DNA of 64,000 nucleotides from Galeruca laticollis (taxonomy: Eukaryota; Arthropoda; Insecta; Coleoptera; Chrysomelidae): contig OY998177.1 of assembly GCA_963921935.1 (NCBI GenBank), positions 25,055,926 through 25,119,925 on the forward strand, written 5' to 3'. The notes under the pieces are model-generated. The model had not been told where the DNA came from. It did no database searches and saw nothing but the letters and a program-made list of their open reading frames with translations. Both the position numbers and the translations under genes were made by a program. Below, in pieces: positions 19,260 to 29,591 of the stretch (position 1 is its first letter; each line of letters opens with the position of its first letter).

Positions 19260-20680
19260 TCAAAAGTCTAGGGTAGAATGCAGAATTCTGCCACTGAATA
19301 GTAAGGTCTCTCAAGCAGAAACGCCCTTGTCAATCTCCGGAACCTATTGAATGTATTTGCCACTTTTAATTCTAAAGGTAGCTGATTGAATAGTTATTTG
19401 GCATTGAAGATCATGGAATTTTTTACCAGATCAGAGGTGGGTATTGTTAAGTAGATATCGAAATTTTTTCTTCTAGTAGGGTAACTATGAATTGGCCTTT
19501 CAGTTAAATTGTGAAAGTGTTGCGAATCAAACACACGGATTCCAAAATGAATAGAGCAGGAAGCGTTAAAATTTTGAATTTTTTAAAATAGAATTCGCAA
19601 TGCGTCCTACGACTCAAACCATAAATATAACGAATAGCTCTTTTTTGTAGTTTTAAAATAGATGTCAAGAGGTATAAACTACAACACCCCCAGAAAGGCA
19701 AACCATAGCGAAGGTGCGATTCGAACAAAGAGTAGTAAGTTGTTAAAGCAGTAAAAGAATCAAGCTGCTTAGATACAGATTTAATGGCAAAACAAGCAGA
19801 GTATAATTTTTTCGCTAAAATGTCTACATGTACAGACCATTTAAGGGCACTGTCAATATGGAGACCAAGAAACTTGATCGAATTTGAAGATCTTATTATG
19901 TCATCTTTAAGTTTGAGAGGTTGCAAAACTCCTTTGTAAGATAAAACTAAAGTTTTCTCAGTGTTAAAACAAAGCCCGTTCGAGTCAGACCAGAATTTAA
20001 TAGTAATGAGATCTTTGCCTATGGTAGAATGTAAAGTTCGTATATCTGAACTGCTCCAGGTTCCACTAGTGTTATCGGCAAATAAAGTGAATTTACCATT
20101 AATTCGTAAGTCTGTGACATCGTTAATGAATACCAAGAAGAGAATTGGGCCCAAAACTGAGCCCTGGGGTACACCACTGCTAACAGGTAAATCATTCGAA
20201 ACTTTTCCATTTACTCGTACCAGTTGGTTTCTACATTCCAGGTAAGATTCATACCATTTTAAAGGAATACCACGGATGCCATAATATTCCAGTTTGTCTA
20301 TCAAAATGTCATGATCAACACAATCGAAGATCTTTGCGAAGTCACAAAAAACCGAAGACGTGAAAAGTTTATTATTAAGAGAGGTATATATTTCATTAAG
20401 AACAGAAAACATTGCGTCATTAGTACATTTATTAGGTAGGAAACCGAATTGTTGGGATTTCAAGATTTTATATTTGAAAAGAAAAGGCAGTAGACGGTTT
20501 TTCATTAGTCTTTCGATTATCTTCGATAAGATTGGTAATAAGGCAATAGGACGATAGTTACTAGTATTCTGTTTTTCGCCACCCTTCTGGAGGGGAACAA
20601 TTATAGCTGTTTTTAGACAGTTAGGAAAGAGACCTTTTTCAAAGGATTCATTTATAAGAGAACATAAAACGTTAATCACC
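19260..20680 (-). pseudogene. LINE reverse transcriptase with altered active site (FADN)
   Basis: One frame is open for 391 codons (19504-20679). Blocks in order: IIVPLQKGGEKQNTSNYRPI, KIIERLMKNRL, QQFGFLPNKCTNDAM, VFCDFAKIFDCVDHDILIDK (palm, first Asp), SGVPQGSVLGPILFLVFIND, FTLFADNTS, then the thumb with SIKFLGLHIDSALKW and FESHLRYGLPFWGC. The catalytic motif, normally FADD, reads FADN, so one metal-binding Asp is lost. After the stop at 19504 the same frame resumes with ERPIHSYPTRRKNFDIYL and, past another stop, LFNQLPLELKVANTFNRF, the normal C-terminus. The protein would copy its own RNA at a nicked target site; this copy should be catalytically dead. Confidence 0.9.
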
Positions 20681-20708
20681 GCATCTGGAATATTCTAAAA
20701 CATCTTAG

Positions 20709-21992
20709 CTAGTTACCCATCAATGCCACAGGAAGTCTTGGTATGGTTTGCACTAACTCAAATTTATATATTGGAATAAGGAAGAAACTATCAGTGATTC
20801 TTTTAGAAGGAACGAGAAAAGAAAGAGCATCACGACTTGGAGATATTTTAGTGCTAATATTTTTACTGACGTTTATGAAATAATTGTTAAGTTCGTCTGG
20901 GTCGAGTTCAATAAAATTTGAGGAACGAGTTTTGTTCCTCAAATCATTGATAACAGACCAAGTTTCCCTCGTGGAATTTTTAGCTCTTGAGATGAGATTG
21001 TTATAATAGTTTTGTTTATTAGCTTTTATAGTTTTCCGGTACAATATTTTATAGTTATTGATATAATTGAGTTCGTGAAGATTGTCTGTGAATTTTTTAA
21101 TGTACATGAGTGATCTCATATTCTTAGATGAAGTACGTGTTCCTTTCGTAGACCATGATTTGTGATGCTTAGTTTTACGAGAGCGAAGGGGAAATGATAT
21201 ATTGAAGCACCTGATAATTTTATTAATAAAGTCCAAAAATTTAGAGTCAATATCTTCAGAAAGATCAATCCAATCAATTGCTAAACATAAATTATGAAAT
21301 TTGGTGAAATTTTGTTGAGAGAAAATCCTCACGAACTGAGTGTTTTTCTTTAAAGATTTACGAGGCAATACAAATTTGGCGAAAACTGCTTCATGGTCAG
21401 AGAGACCTGAGTTAATTACTAAGTGATTCACATCATGGGGTAGAAAGTCGGAAACTATGTAATCTAAAGTTGTTTTAGTAATACGAGTTGGTGAATCCAC
21501 GTGCATCTTTAGATCAAACTACTCAAAAATATTCACCAAAGACCTTTGAGTGGCACAATCATTAGTAATGTCAATATTAAAGTCACCGCATAAAACTTTC
21601 TTGCTCTTAACAGGCAGAGCGTCAAGTAAATTTAGAAGGTTCTCAAAAAAAGAATGAACATTTGATCTAGGTGGTCTGTAAATACAAATTATATATAAAT
21701 CCATATTTTTGTTGTATATTATGGAAAATTCAAAAGTACTTTCTACTTGTAGATAATCAAATTTTAATACAACCGAGAAGTCCTCGCCAGAAGATAAAAT
21801 TAGGGTTCCACCGTGAGCTGAATTACTCCTGTCATATCTGCTAACAACGCGATATTTTTCAATAAAAACAGGTTCGTTTGCTTGAAGCCAGTGTTCAGTA
21901 ATAGCGACTATCTGCGGGAACCCCAATTCCTCCAAAAACAAACACAACTCGTCCGTTTTATTGCGTATTGACTGAATATTAATTAGAACCAT
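20709..21992 (-). pseudogene. LINE APE-type endonuclease and linker
   Basis: Two open pieces, 21519-21992 and 20709-21506, are in one frame apart from a single TAG at about 21516. Endonuclease blocks: INIQSIRNKTDELCLFLEEL, IVAITEHWL (catalytic Glu), SNSAHGGTLILSS, VLCGDFNIDITND (catalytic Asp/Asn), TKTTLDYIVSDFL and SGLSDHEAVFAKF (final Asp-His). The rest is the basic linker to the reverse transcriptase, with KHHKSWSTKG and TRETWSVINDL, and ends just before the polymerase. A stop and frame change near 20690-20709 separate it from the polymerase frame. Confidence 0.9.
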
Positions 21993-22111
21993 TCTTAATT
22001 TACTGTCCTTAAAACTAAAACTAAGTGAGGATTCTGGTTCCTCTGGATACGTTCTATCAACTAAAAATTTTCCTTGGAAGAATCGGCAGTAAAGTATCGG
22101 CTATTACACTC

Positions 22112-22693
22112 TCAAATTTTTTGTTGGTGAATTCTCCGTTCCGAGGTGATGTAAGTTCTGTAGGTGGATAGATCTTCATCCACTTCAACTGAGCTTATGC
22201 CATAAAAATGGTGAAAGTTATAATAAATTGTCCTTAAAGCTATGGGATCAACGGACAGACCCTCAGATGCTAAAAACACCTTTACACTTGTGGAAGTATA
22301 ACCTTCAAAACATACAGACGATGGTTGGTCATGTAGATATGCGAGGAATAACTTGAGAGATGATAAAATAGCCGGTTCTCTTAATCTAGACATAATATAA
22401 CGATTGCCTCCAGTAGAGGACTCCTGTGTTAATCTGACCGTAAGAGGAGTCATCAAGTCCAGCGAAAAGTTAGTGTCATTGTGTGAGACTTTCGTAAACT
22501 GAAATGATTTATCATACGAAAAGCTGTTTGATTTACAAACGGCTTTAGCATGTTTGTCAGAAGTGATGACTACTACTACGGGGCCAGAAGGATCAGAACT
22601 TTTACTTACAGGCCGTATTACTTGATTAACTGTCACATGCTGAAGAGAATCCATCGTCAGGAGGCGAGGCTTCTTGGAATAATGAAGATTCAA
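22112..22693 (-). CDS. Unassigned 193-codon frame within the LINE
   Basis: Open from 22693 to 22112 between the ORF1 fragment and the endonuclease, in a different frame from the endonuclease (offset two). I do not recognise it. A likely start is the inner methionine of MDSLQHVTVNQVI. It contains RYIMSRLREPAILSSLKLFL and SSVCFEGYTSTSVKVFLASE and no zinc motif or membrane segment. It could be a C-terminal part of ORF1, an additional small LINE protein, or the N-terminus of ORF2 shifted out of frame. Confidence 0.45.
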   Translation of the reverse strand: MNLHYSKKPRLLTMDSLQHVTVNQVIRPVSKSSDPSGPVVVVITSDKHAKAVCKSNSFSYDKSFQFTKVSHNDTNFSLDLMTPLTVRLTQESSTGGNRYIMSRLREPAILSSLKLFLAYLHDQPSSVCFEGYTSTSVKVFLASEGLSVDPIALRTIYYNFHHFYGISSVEVDEDLSTYRTYITSERRIHQQKI

Positions 22694-23035
22694 CAGACCA
22701 TTTTAATGAAACACCAGGTAGCCATACATCTTTGTCAAATAATTTGCTAGCAGACATTTTTGTTAGAAAACCAATTTTAAACGTTTATGTTTTTGATTCA
22801 TTGCTTGGATTGATCAAGGGAAAGCAACGAATGAACTCTGTAAAACCCAGCTTTTCTTTAACATGATGTACAATATGATTTGTGGTGAAGCCTGCAGGGA
22901 GATTGTTGACTATAACATAATACCACCTTTGATTGCGGCTAGGGGATAAGTTGTTCGAAACTTCTGGAATATTGGCTACCGCAGGAGATGTTTCAGTTTG
23001 TGTAGAGGATGATGTAATATAGGTGGTTCAGCTGC
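22670..23035 (-). pseudogene. LINE ORF1 C-terminal fragment
   Basis: Minus-strand reading gives RWYYVIVNNLPAGFTTNHIV, KEKLGFTEFIRCFPLINPSN, a stop, then TFKIGFLTKMSASKLFDKDV and WLPGVSLKWSVESSLFQEAS. The alternation suggests an RNA-binding (RRM-like) fold, normal for LINE ORF1 proteins that coat the RNA. The 5' part is missing. Confidence 0.6.
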
Positions 23036-23299
23036 TGGTGTTAAATTTTAATAATTTCGAATTGTTATGGCTGGTATATCTTCTTCTGATAATAAGTTTT
23101 AATTAACTGTAATATTAGTGTCTGTCAACTTAATTTACTATAAAGATAATGTTACATTGTTAAATAAACTTGTTGAGATTTCCTTTCCAACAGGTGGCGC
23201 TGCTGCATGTCATCTTCTCGCTCCGCACACTCGTGCTCTTTTTCAACGTAACTTGCATTCGAGGGTCTTTCCCAAAAATGTTCGATAGTTTTCATTGCA

Positions 23300-23420
23300 T
23301 TAGTTGAATTATAACTGACAATTTTATGATAGGATATTGTTTAGGGCATCCCACAGATGCGGAAAAGTTAGTTTTGATCTTTAAAACCGTTTATTTCTTT
23401 AAAACCGTTTATTTCTTGAT
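23300..23420 (+). repeat. Tail fragment of the composite satellite-bearing repeat
   Basis: CAATTTTATGATAGGATATTGTT-like sequence (last half unit) followed by GATGCGGAAAAGTTAGTTTT and two tandem copies of CTTTAAAACCGTTTATTT. This is the 3' end of the family at 15096-18680. Confidence 0.75.
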
Positions 23421-25530
23421 AATTAAATTTGTCCAACTTTCCACTTTCTGCATTTCCTCCTATTCATAATATCCTCTCATTCTCTCGAAAAAATGATATA
23501 TAATCATTTTTGAAATTGAAAATTTTGTAATCTTAAAACACAAAACTAACAAACAACTGACAGTCGTTTAAGTAATAACGACTCATTAATTTCATTAACA
23601 TGTCTGTTTGGTAGTTGTTTTTCTTAGAATTGAAGAAAATTAATTTCAAATTAAGTTATTAGCTGGAATCAACTGTGGAAAGCAGAAACGTCTAAATTAA
23701 TTTTTTCTGGAGTCAAGTCGTGGCGGTAACAAGAACCATTTTAAACTTTATTAACATCATTAATAGGAACTCAAATTAATTCAGCGAGAGAAAAAAATTT
23801 GCTTATTCAGTAAATTCGTTCCATTTCTTTTTGAAAATTCATTGCACAGTAATTTTAGAAAGAGTTTTTACAATATTTCACGTACTTCAGGTTACTTAAT
23901 TTTAAGTTTTTTTTCATGATTATAGGGAATCCACGACCACAATAACTTGATATACTGGCCATTATTTTTTGAGAAATTTCTTCCTTTTCCTTTTGTTCGA
24001 GGAGTACAAACAGGCACATTTAGATTTTTGTCAACTTCACACTGGATTTTGCAGTATTATTTTTCGTAATAAGGTAGTTGAAAATTTTCTCAACGAAAAA
24101 CTAACGTTACTGTAGTTTATTTTACATTTACATTTTTATTTCCCCATTAAAACTGTCATAACATCTCGCATGACGTCAAAGTTTGCATAACAAATGAGTT
24201 TGAGGTTATGAATATGAATTAATATTCATCTTTATTGATTTTTAATCTTTGTAAGCATTAATCTAACTTAAAAATGAATATCTACCAATATTTTTTTACT
24301 GTCAACTATCCTATTATAAGAACAAATTCTTGATTCTATTTTGTATGTAACCATTGATCGAAATTGCTGTAATATTAAAATTAGTCTTAGTAAATTCACG
24401 TTGCATTCTTGTCTTGATATATTTTATGACCGATCGTTTGTAATATTATTAGCAAACGCAGAAACCCAATATTTATCTCGATGGAGTATAGAAAGAAAAA
24501 TCGAACTCCTTTAACTGGGAATTTGTTAACGAAATATACGGGATTCCGTAAAAAGCGCTAAAAGCGACTGAAGATCAGTGAAGAGGAGGATCATCGACTG
24601 CAATATAAGTGTGGGAAAAGGTACAGGCGTGAAGCGACCAGCCAGAAAATTCGTTTGTGAGGCAAAATGGAACAGGGTTTTTCTAGAGACAAATGATGTG
24701 GGGTGATGTGTATCCATACTAATGTGCTCTTTTCTGCGATCTTTACCCTCGCTATCTAGAGTTTCCAAACTACAAAAATTGTTCCAACAACATCCAATTT
24801 AACACCATTATTTTTGGTAATTTGTTTCTCATTTTTACTTTTTTATCTTGTTTATTTTTCCATTAGTGTTTTTAAAAGCAGTTGGTGTATATCGTTTATC
24901 ACGTAATAGAAAAGAATTTGCACAACATTTTAATTGAACCACGAATTGTAAGAAGGAAATAAATCCAGAAAATGAAAATGGAGATAATTAAAAAAAACTT
25001 TATAACTTATTTACTTTCAACTTATAGGCTTGAGTGATATCAATGATAATGAAAAATATATAAATTATGATTTATTTACTAATAGACCTGGCTGAAGTAT
25101 ATAATATTCATTTATAAATGTATATGTAAATGTGTTGGATTTATTCCTTTCTTCCAATTTTTGATATCCTATATACATAATAATTTGAAATAATGGACAA
25201 TATAATGAAAAAACGATTTATTTATTAGAAAAAAAAACGTAAGGACACTTATTATTCATCTATTTCTTCGCTTGCGGATCTTGTAGTTGGCCTGGTGAGA
25301 ATAATGAAAAATCTTGGAACTCGTCAGGAATATATTGGATTATTTCTTGTATGTCGTTCATTTTTTCTAATTTATGGGTCTTTTAATAACATACGCCGGA
25401 GTTACTGGTAATTTCGGGTTTCTAGAAGGTATTGATACATTCGGAACATGTAAAATAACTTTTACGACTTGAACGAATGTTGCCTTGTCCCCAGATTTAT
25501 CCTGCCAAAATAAGACTATCATATTGGAAT
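23421..25530. other. No recognisable gene
   Basis: About 2.1 kb of AT-rich DNA. An 80-codon frame at 24526-24768 (minus) has no known motif. On the minus strand around 25250-25510 there is a coding-like run (NVSIPSRNPKLPV, then DIQEIIQYIPDEF ending in a stop) that could be the C-terminus of a decayed transposon protein, but I cannot name it. Confidence 0.45.
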
Positions 25531-25800
25531 GTTTTTTTCCTATTTATTTAAACCAGTTTATCCTGACGGGTGGGATGAATGCATACACACGGTAGGTTCA
25601 CTTACTAAATTTATTTATTCACCACTCTCTTCACTAATTTATGTAATATGCACGTTAACTAATTTAGATAAACACTTCACTACTTAGACTATTTACTTGT
25701 TTGCTGTTTATATCACGAGATCACTTTATCAACCGAATAACTCTCGCTAGTCGGACCTTTATATATTATTAACTTTTTACTAGATAATTCTAGATTCATC
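25531..25800 (-). repeat. 3' LTR of the gypsy-type element
   Basis: Shares with 27577-27845 the blocks ACCAGTTTATCCTGACGGGT, GTAGGTTCACTTACTAAATT, GTTTATATCACGA and ACTAGATAATTCTAGATT. It carries CCTTTATATATTA, a TATA-like element on the plus strand. Substitutions and small indels separate the two LTRs, so the insertion is old. Confidence 0.85.
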
Positions 25801-25829
25801 GAAGGTAGGGTCAGACACATCTCGAATAT

Positions 25830-26035
25830 TGTTTACACCTTTCTCTAGGTCATGGTCTCCTTCGAATGGCGCTAGTCGGTTTTGGTGAACTTCTTTTGGT
25901 TTGATTGATCCTTTTCTTGATTAAGTATGGACCTTTCCAGGATTTTTGTAATTTTGGAAATAATTATTTTCTCCTCGTCGGGTGTGTAACTAGACTTTGT
26001 CCCCTTCTTTATTCCCAATTGGATTTGTGTCTAAC
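25830..26035 (-). pseudogene. Gypsy integrase C-terminal tail
   Basis: Minus-strand readings GNKEGDKV, NYKNPGKVHT and KPKEVHQNRLAPFEGDHD match the end of Ty3/gypsy integrase, where a GD-x-V-W-L block, an RRKKG segment and H-x-N/D-R-L-A-P-Y/F close the protein. Stops break it. Confidence 0.7.
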
Positions 26036-27531
26036 CGTGAACGTTGGCACTCTCACCTGTAGCGGTCCGCAGTCGCAGTCTCGTTGGTAAAACTTCTTCT
26101 TGGAGTTTATTATTTCTGGTCGTATATTGGTTCCAGTTGCTCCAGTGTCTACCAGCAGAGTATATCTCTTGCCATTCACTTTGCCATCTACATATACACT
26201 GTCGTTGCGACATCTGAGTGAAGCTATCAGTATGAGAGGGTCTTTGGAACGATCATGAGTCGGTGCTGTTCCCTCGTAGCTGACCCTTTGAAGTTTTCCT
26301 GTGACTGGGGTTCTTGGTTTGCAGGAGTTCTGGGGCGCTTACACGAACTGCGTACATGCCCTAGCTCGCCACAATTCCTGCATCTAATCTTTCTCGGCTT
26401 CTTGTCTATGATACTTTTTATTAAACTGAGGAACTGGTCAAATCTGTCTCCTGTCACCTTTTTCTTTGATGATCCTAATTTTGTTATATCTCGAAGCCTT
26501 CGTTGCTGCTTCATATTCCAGAGCAGCTCTCAATGCGTCAACTAGTGTTTTGGGATGGGCTAAACAAAGCGTCCTCTGCATATCGGGGTCAAGTAAGTCA
26601 TCAATGAAGGTCTGGATGCCTAAACATTCCATCATGTTATCTGGTGCTGATGGATAAGCAAATCGAACTAGTCGGCAATATCCATTTCATACTCTTGAAG
26701 GGTTTCGTCACGTTTCCGCCTTCGGTTTTTCAGCTGGAATCTGTACAAATGTTCCAAATGTTCGAGACCATAACGCATGTCCAACCTTTTCTTCAGGTGC
26801 TCGAAAGCATCCATTTCTTCCAGAGGTATCGTCTGAAGTACATCTAAGGCATCTCCTCGAAGCGCTATAGTTAGGTTCATTGCTTTCTCCTTATCGGATC
26901 AATTATTCACTCTAGCAGCTGCTTCAAACTGTTTCACATAATTGGTCCACGACATTTTTCCATCGAACGTTGGGGCATTGTCTCGGGTAAAACTGCCAAT
27001 GTCTTCTAACTTAGGGTGTGTCTGTCTTGCAAGGTTTCGTTTGCTCGGTCTTCTTTTCTTTCCGCTGGCTTTCTCGTCCATCTTATTCTCGATTTCATAT
27101 TTTGGGGACGAAATTTCATTTTCAACATCAGCGGCAATGTCATTTTTCATTAAAAAGATATCGGCAGATATGTCGTTCTTCATAGCAGATATCTTCTCGT
27201 CCATATTAGCAGAAATGTCGTTCTTCATAGCAGAAATATCGTTTTTCACATTCATTGAAATCTTCTCTTCCATGGCAGAAATATCGTTCTTCATATATGA
27301 AATATCGTTTTTCACATTCGTTGAAATCTTCTCTTCCACGGCAGAAATTGACGAGATTAAGATGGAAGCCTCGTCATTAAATAAAACTGTTTCTGGATCA
27401 AAGCCGTCATTTTCCAGTGCCGCTTTAAGTCTTTCTACTAATTAACTTTCCTTACCGGACGTTTCCAACTCACGATCTTCCAATTCTGCTCTTAGTTCCG
27501 TCACTTTCAGGTCACATAGTCTCTTGGCCAT
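26036..27531 (-). pseudogene. Gypsy Gag with SAP domain, coiled coil and zinc knuckle, plus protease
   Basis: Starts at a methionine at 27531 (MAKRLCDLKVTELRAELEDR), a SAP DNA-binding-like domain. A TAA at 27442-27444 interrupts it. Then repeated KNDISAM/EEKIS segments (27120-27340) form a long coiled coil. Next come DNAPTFDGKMSWTNYVKQFE, a TGA where Trp is expected (NN-stop-SDKEKAMNL), RGDALDVLQTIPLEEMDAF and, after frameshifts, a zinc knuckle CRNCGELGHVRSSC (Gag RNA binding). The protease is at about 26060-26210: RYTLLVDTGATG holds the DTG active site, followed in another frame by TRLRLRTATGESANVHG. Roles: capsid assembly, genome packaging and processing of the polyprotein. Several frameshifts make it non-functional. 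Confidence 0.85.
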
Positions 27532-27556
27532 TTTTAGGTAGCAATTTATTTCTATT

Positions 27557-27574
27557 ATTCCACTTCTGACACCA
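27557..27574 (-). other. Primer-binding site of the gypsy-type element
   Basis: On the minus strand TGGTGTCAGAAGTGGAA lies two to three bases past the 5' LTR. It is complementary to a tRNA 3' end beginning TGG and resembles the leucine-tRNA-type sites of insect gypsy elements. The tRNA identity is from memory. Confidence 0.6.
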
Positions 27575-27576
27575 TT

Positions 27577-27845
27577 GTTATGTTTTTTTTTCTTATTTAT
27601 TCAAACCAGTTTATCCTGACGGGTGAGATAAATTCATACATATGGTAGGTTCACTTACTAAATTCATTTATTCACTACACTATTCACTAATTTTTATTAT
27701 ATGCACTTAAACTATAAACTGTTCACTACCTAGACTATTTACTTGTTCGCTGTTTATATCACGAAATCACTTTATCAACGGACTAACTCCTGCTGGTCGG
27801 TCCTTTATATATTAGTGCCTTTTTAACTAGATAATTCTAGATTGC
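27577..27845 (-). repeat. 5' LTR of the gypsy-type element
   Basis: See 25531-25800. On the plus strand it starts TGTTATGTTTTTTTTTC next to the primer-binding site and shares homology up to AACTAGATAATTCTAGATT at 27825-27843, after which the flanks diverge. Confidence 0.85.
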
Positions 27846-27959
27846 GGCTTACACAAAGACAATCGGCTCTCTGGAACTTTCTAGATAAGGCTGGTCACAA
27901 AAACAATGTCTAGATAAGATAGTCACAAAAAAAATCGTAAACAGTTCTAAGAAACCCCT

Positions 27960-28620
27960 GCGCATCCGCCATCATTTTAACTTTCATACATGTCTTATAC
28001 AGAGTCGGATTCAGGGACTACACTAGTGTGCTATTTCGTAACAACATTCATTTGGAACGTAAATTCTGTCCTTTCTCCTGTCCTTTAGCGGTCTTTTAGC
28101 GGAGCCGAAATTTCTGTCACAATGTAAAAACGAATGACCACGCACAGGAAATTATTGATACATTTTCTCAAGACGATTCACTGCAACAAGAGTGAGGAAG
28201 AATCTTATATGGGTGGTATTTCTATTTTGTCCCCAGCAAGCATCATTAAAAACGTTTAGTTCCTTGACATGGATCCATGCTCTGTATCGTTTTCTACAAT
28301 AAACTGCTTAATTCCTCCGGGCCCCGTTAGCTTTCTCTAATGGTTAGTGTATAAATCAGCTTAGTTTGTATTTATTCATGAATATAAAACACATGCAGCT
28401 AGTTTTCTCAAATAATACACCTTAGAAATGGGCAGATTTTGCATGTAGTCAAATACAATTGCTCCTACATCTTCTCTTTTCTGACACAAGGCCAAAATTG
28501 TTTCCGCAACCTCCACTCTCTTCGCATTCTCATTGAGAGATGGGCTTTTTATTTATGTTTCCAATTCTTCGCAAATGGAGCGAATGTCCACTTGTGGCCG
28601 ACCGAATCTGTCGTCATGAT
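27960..28620 (-). pseudogene. Transposase-like protein with QNRN / FPVRGHSF signature, decayed
   Basis: Minus-strand blocks in order: RPQVDIRSICEELE, LNENAKRVEVAETILALCQK, VGAIVFDYMQNLPIS (28430-28610), then FNDACWGQNRN, IRFFLTLVAVNRLEKMY, FPVRGHSFLHCDRNFG and KDRRKDRIYVPNE (28060-28240). This combination (a D-x-F-M-Q-N block, then D-x-x-x-G-Q-N-R-N, then F-P-V-R-G-H-S with C-D-R-D-F) belongs to a widespread but little-described family of animal proteins that I take to be RNase H-like transposases. One or more frameshifts and stops are present. The D-x-x-x-x-Q-x-R-N block parallels FLSDGPATQYRN in the gene at 11479-14367. Function is inferred. Confidence 0.6.
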
Positions 28621-29426
28621 TATCATTAAAATATTTTCTGTAGTATTTCTATACGTGTACAGTTGATAGTTGAAAGAAGGGAATAAAGGAAGGATTTGTT
28701 TCTTTCTTCCAATTAATTATGATCATGGTCGCATGAATCTATACGAAGTGAATGGTTATTGTTCCTTTCTTCGAACTCACGATTAAGCACTACGTCTAAA
28801 GAATGTGAAAGTGTGAATATGTCAAAAAGTGGCGTTTATTCCCTTCTTTGAATTGGTGGCTCAGTTCATATTTAGTGCATCCAATTCCGAAAAGACAAGA
28901 ATATATTAACATGATACCAAATACAGAGCTATTCGAATTCAGAAAAGCTCAATATTTTAATTTATAATGTCAAAGTTGAAAGTAATAAGTTGATAAATGA
29001 TTTGGTCCTTGCATTTAGATGTTCTTGCCAGATTTTATGAATTTCGAAATATATTTGGTTGCAAATCGGTCTTGGATAGATCCAATTGAATTAACATTGA
29101 TGCTGATTTGCTGTTTATTACAAATCAAGGTTCGACTAGAATGTTTGCAAGAAATTGCTGTTTAGGCTAGCTGCAACCCTATGGTTCTATTCCAGATTTC
29201 CAAATTATTTTTGGTCTTCAGTTGATGTTGTTGTTGTTTGTTTTCCCAGATTAGCAGGTATACAGTTGTATGTTTGCGATATCGTATTTATGCTGCAAAT
29301 ATTATACCGCCAAGTGAATGAACATGCCTTGTCTGCGATAACCACCGATAGGGAATCAGTAATGGATGGTAAAAATACAGGATTTATTGCCCTTTATATG
29401 AAAGATTAATAATTTTTAAGCTTTAC
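28621..29426. other. No recognisable gene
   Basis: AT-rich. Contains repeated GAAAGAAGGGAATAAAGG-like purine runs at 28670-28700. An 84-codon frame at 29155-29409 has no known motif. Confidence 0.45.
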
Positions 29427-29591
29427 GTTCTTATCAGGGCGTAGCTACCGCCAAAGATACAGCGCCACCAAGCTACAAGGGCTCCCAACTCAAGTAATCA
29501 AAAACATTAGGGCTTCGCCGCAGGAAGAAGGGTCCCACAACAAATTCTGATACAGTGCTCATCAAGGGCAAGCTACGTCCCTGGTCCTTAT
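29427..29591. mobile_element. hAT-type MITE with 8-bp target duplication
   Basis: The element spans 29435-29583 (149 bp). It starts CAGGGCGTAGCT and ends AGCTACGTCCCTG, a one-base-indel inverted match typical of hAT termini. GTTCTTAT (29427-29434) and GTCCTTAT (29584-29591) flank it, matching at 7 of 8 positions, the hAT target length. No coding capacity. Confidence 0.8.

Larger units (their letters stand above)
19016..23035 (-). mobile_element. CR1/jockey-like LINE, near full length, inactive
   Basis: On the minus strand: part of an ORF1 (22670-23035), an unassigned frame (22112-22693), endonuclease (20709-21992) and reverse transcriptase (19260-20680), then a 3' tail with CAATAAAGG and a TCTCTC microsatellite that ends at about 19016. 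Microsatellite 3' ends are common in this class. The whole is about 4.0 kb. It carries at least three nonsense changes plus a substitution in the polymerase active site, so it cannot move by itself. Its 5' end is truncated within ORF1. Confidence 0.85.
25531..27845 (-). mobile_element. Ty3/gypsy-type LTR retrotransposon, internal deletion derivative
   Basis: Two direct repeats of about 270 bp (25531-25800 and 27577-27845) flank Gag, a protease and only the very end of integrase, all on the minus strand. Reverse transcriptase, RNase H and the integrase core are missing, and protease runs almost directly into the integrase tail. A primer-binding site follows the 5' LTR. The copy could only have moved with help from a complete relative. 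Confidence 0.85.

Noticed and set aside
26942..27445. 167-codon plus-strand frame rich in Phe/Ser
   Set aside because: Antisense shadow of the repetitive Gag coiled coil on the minus strand.
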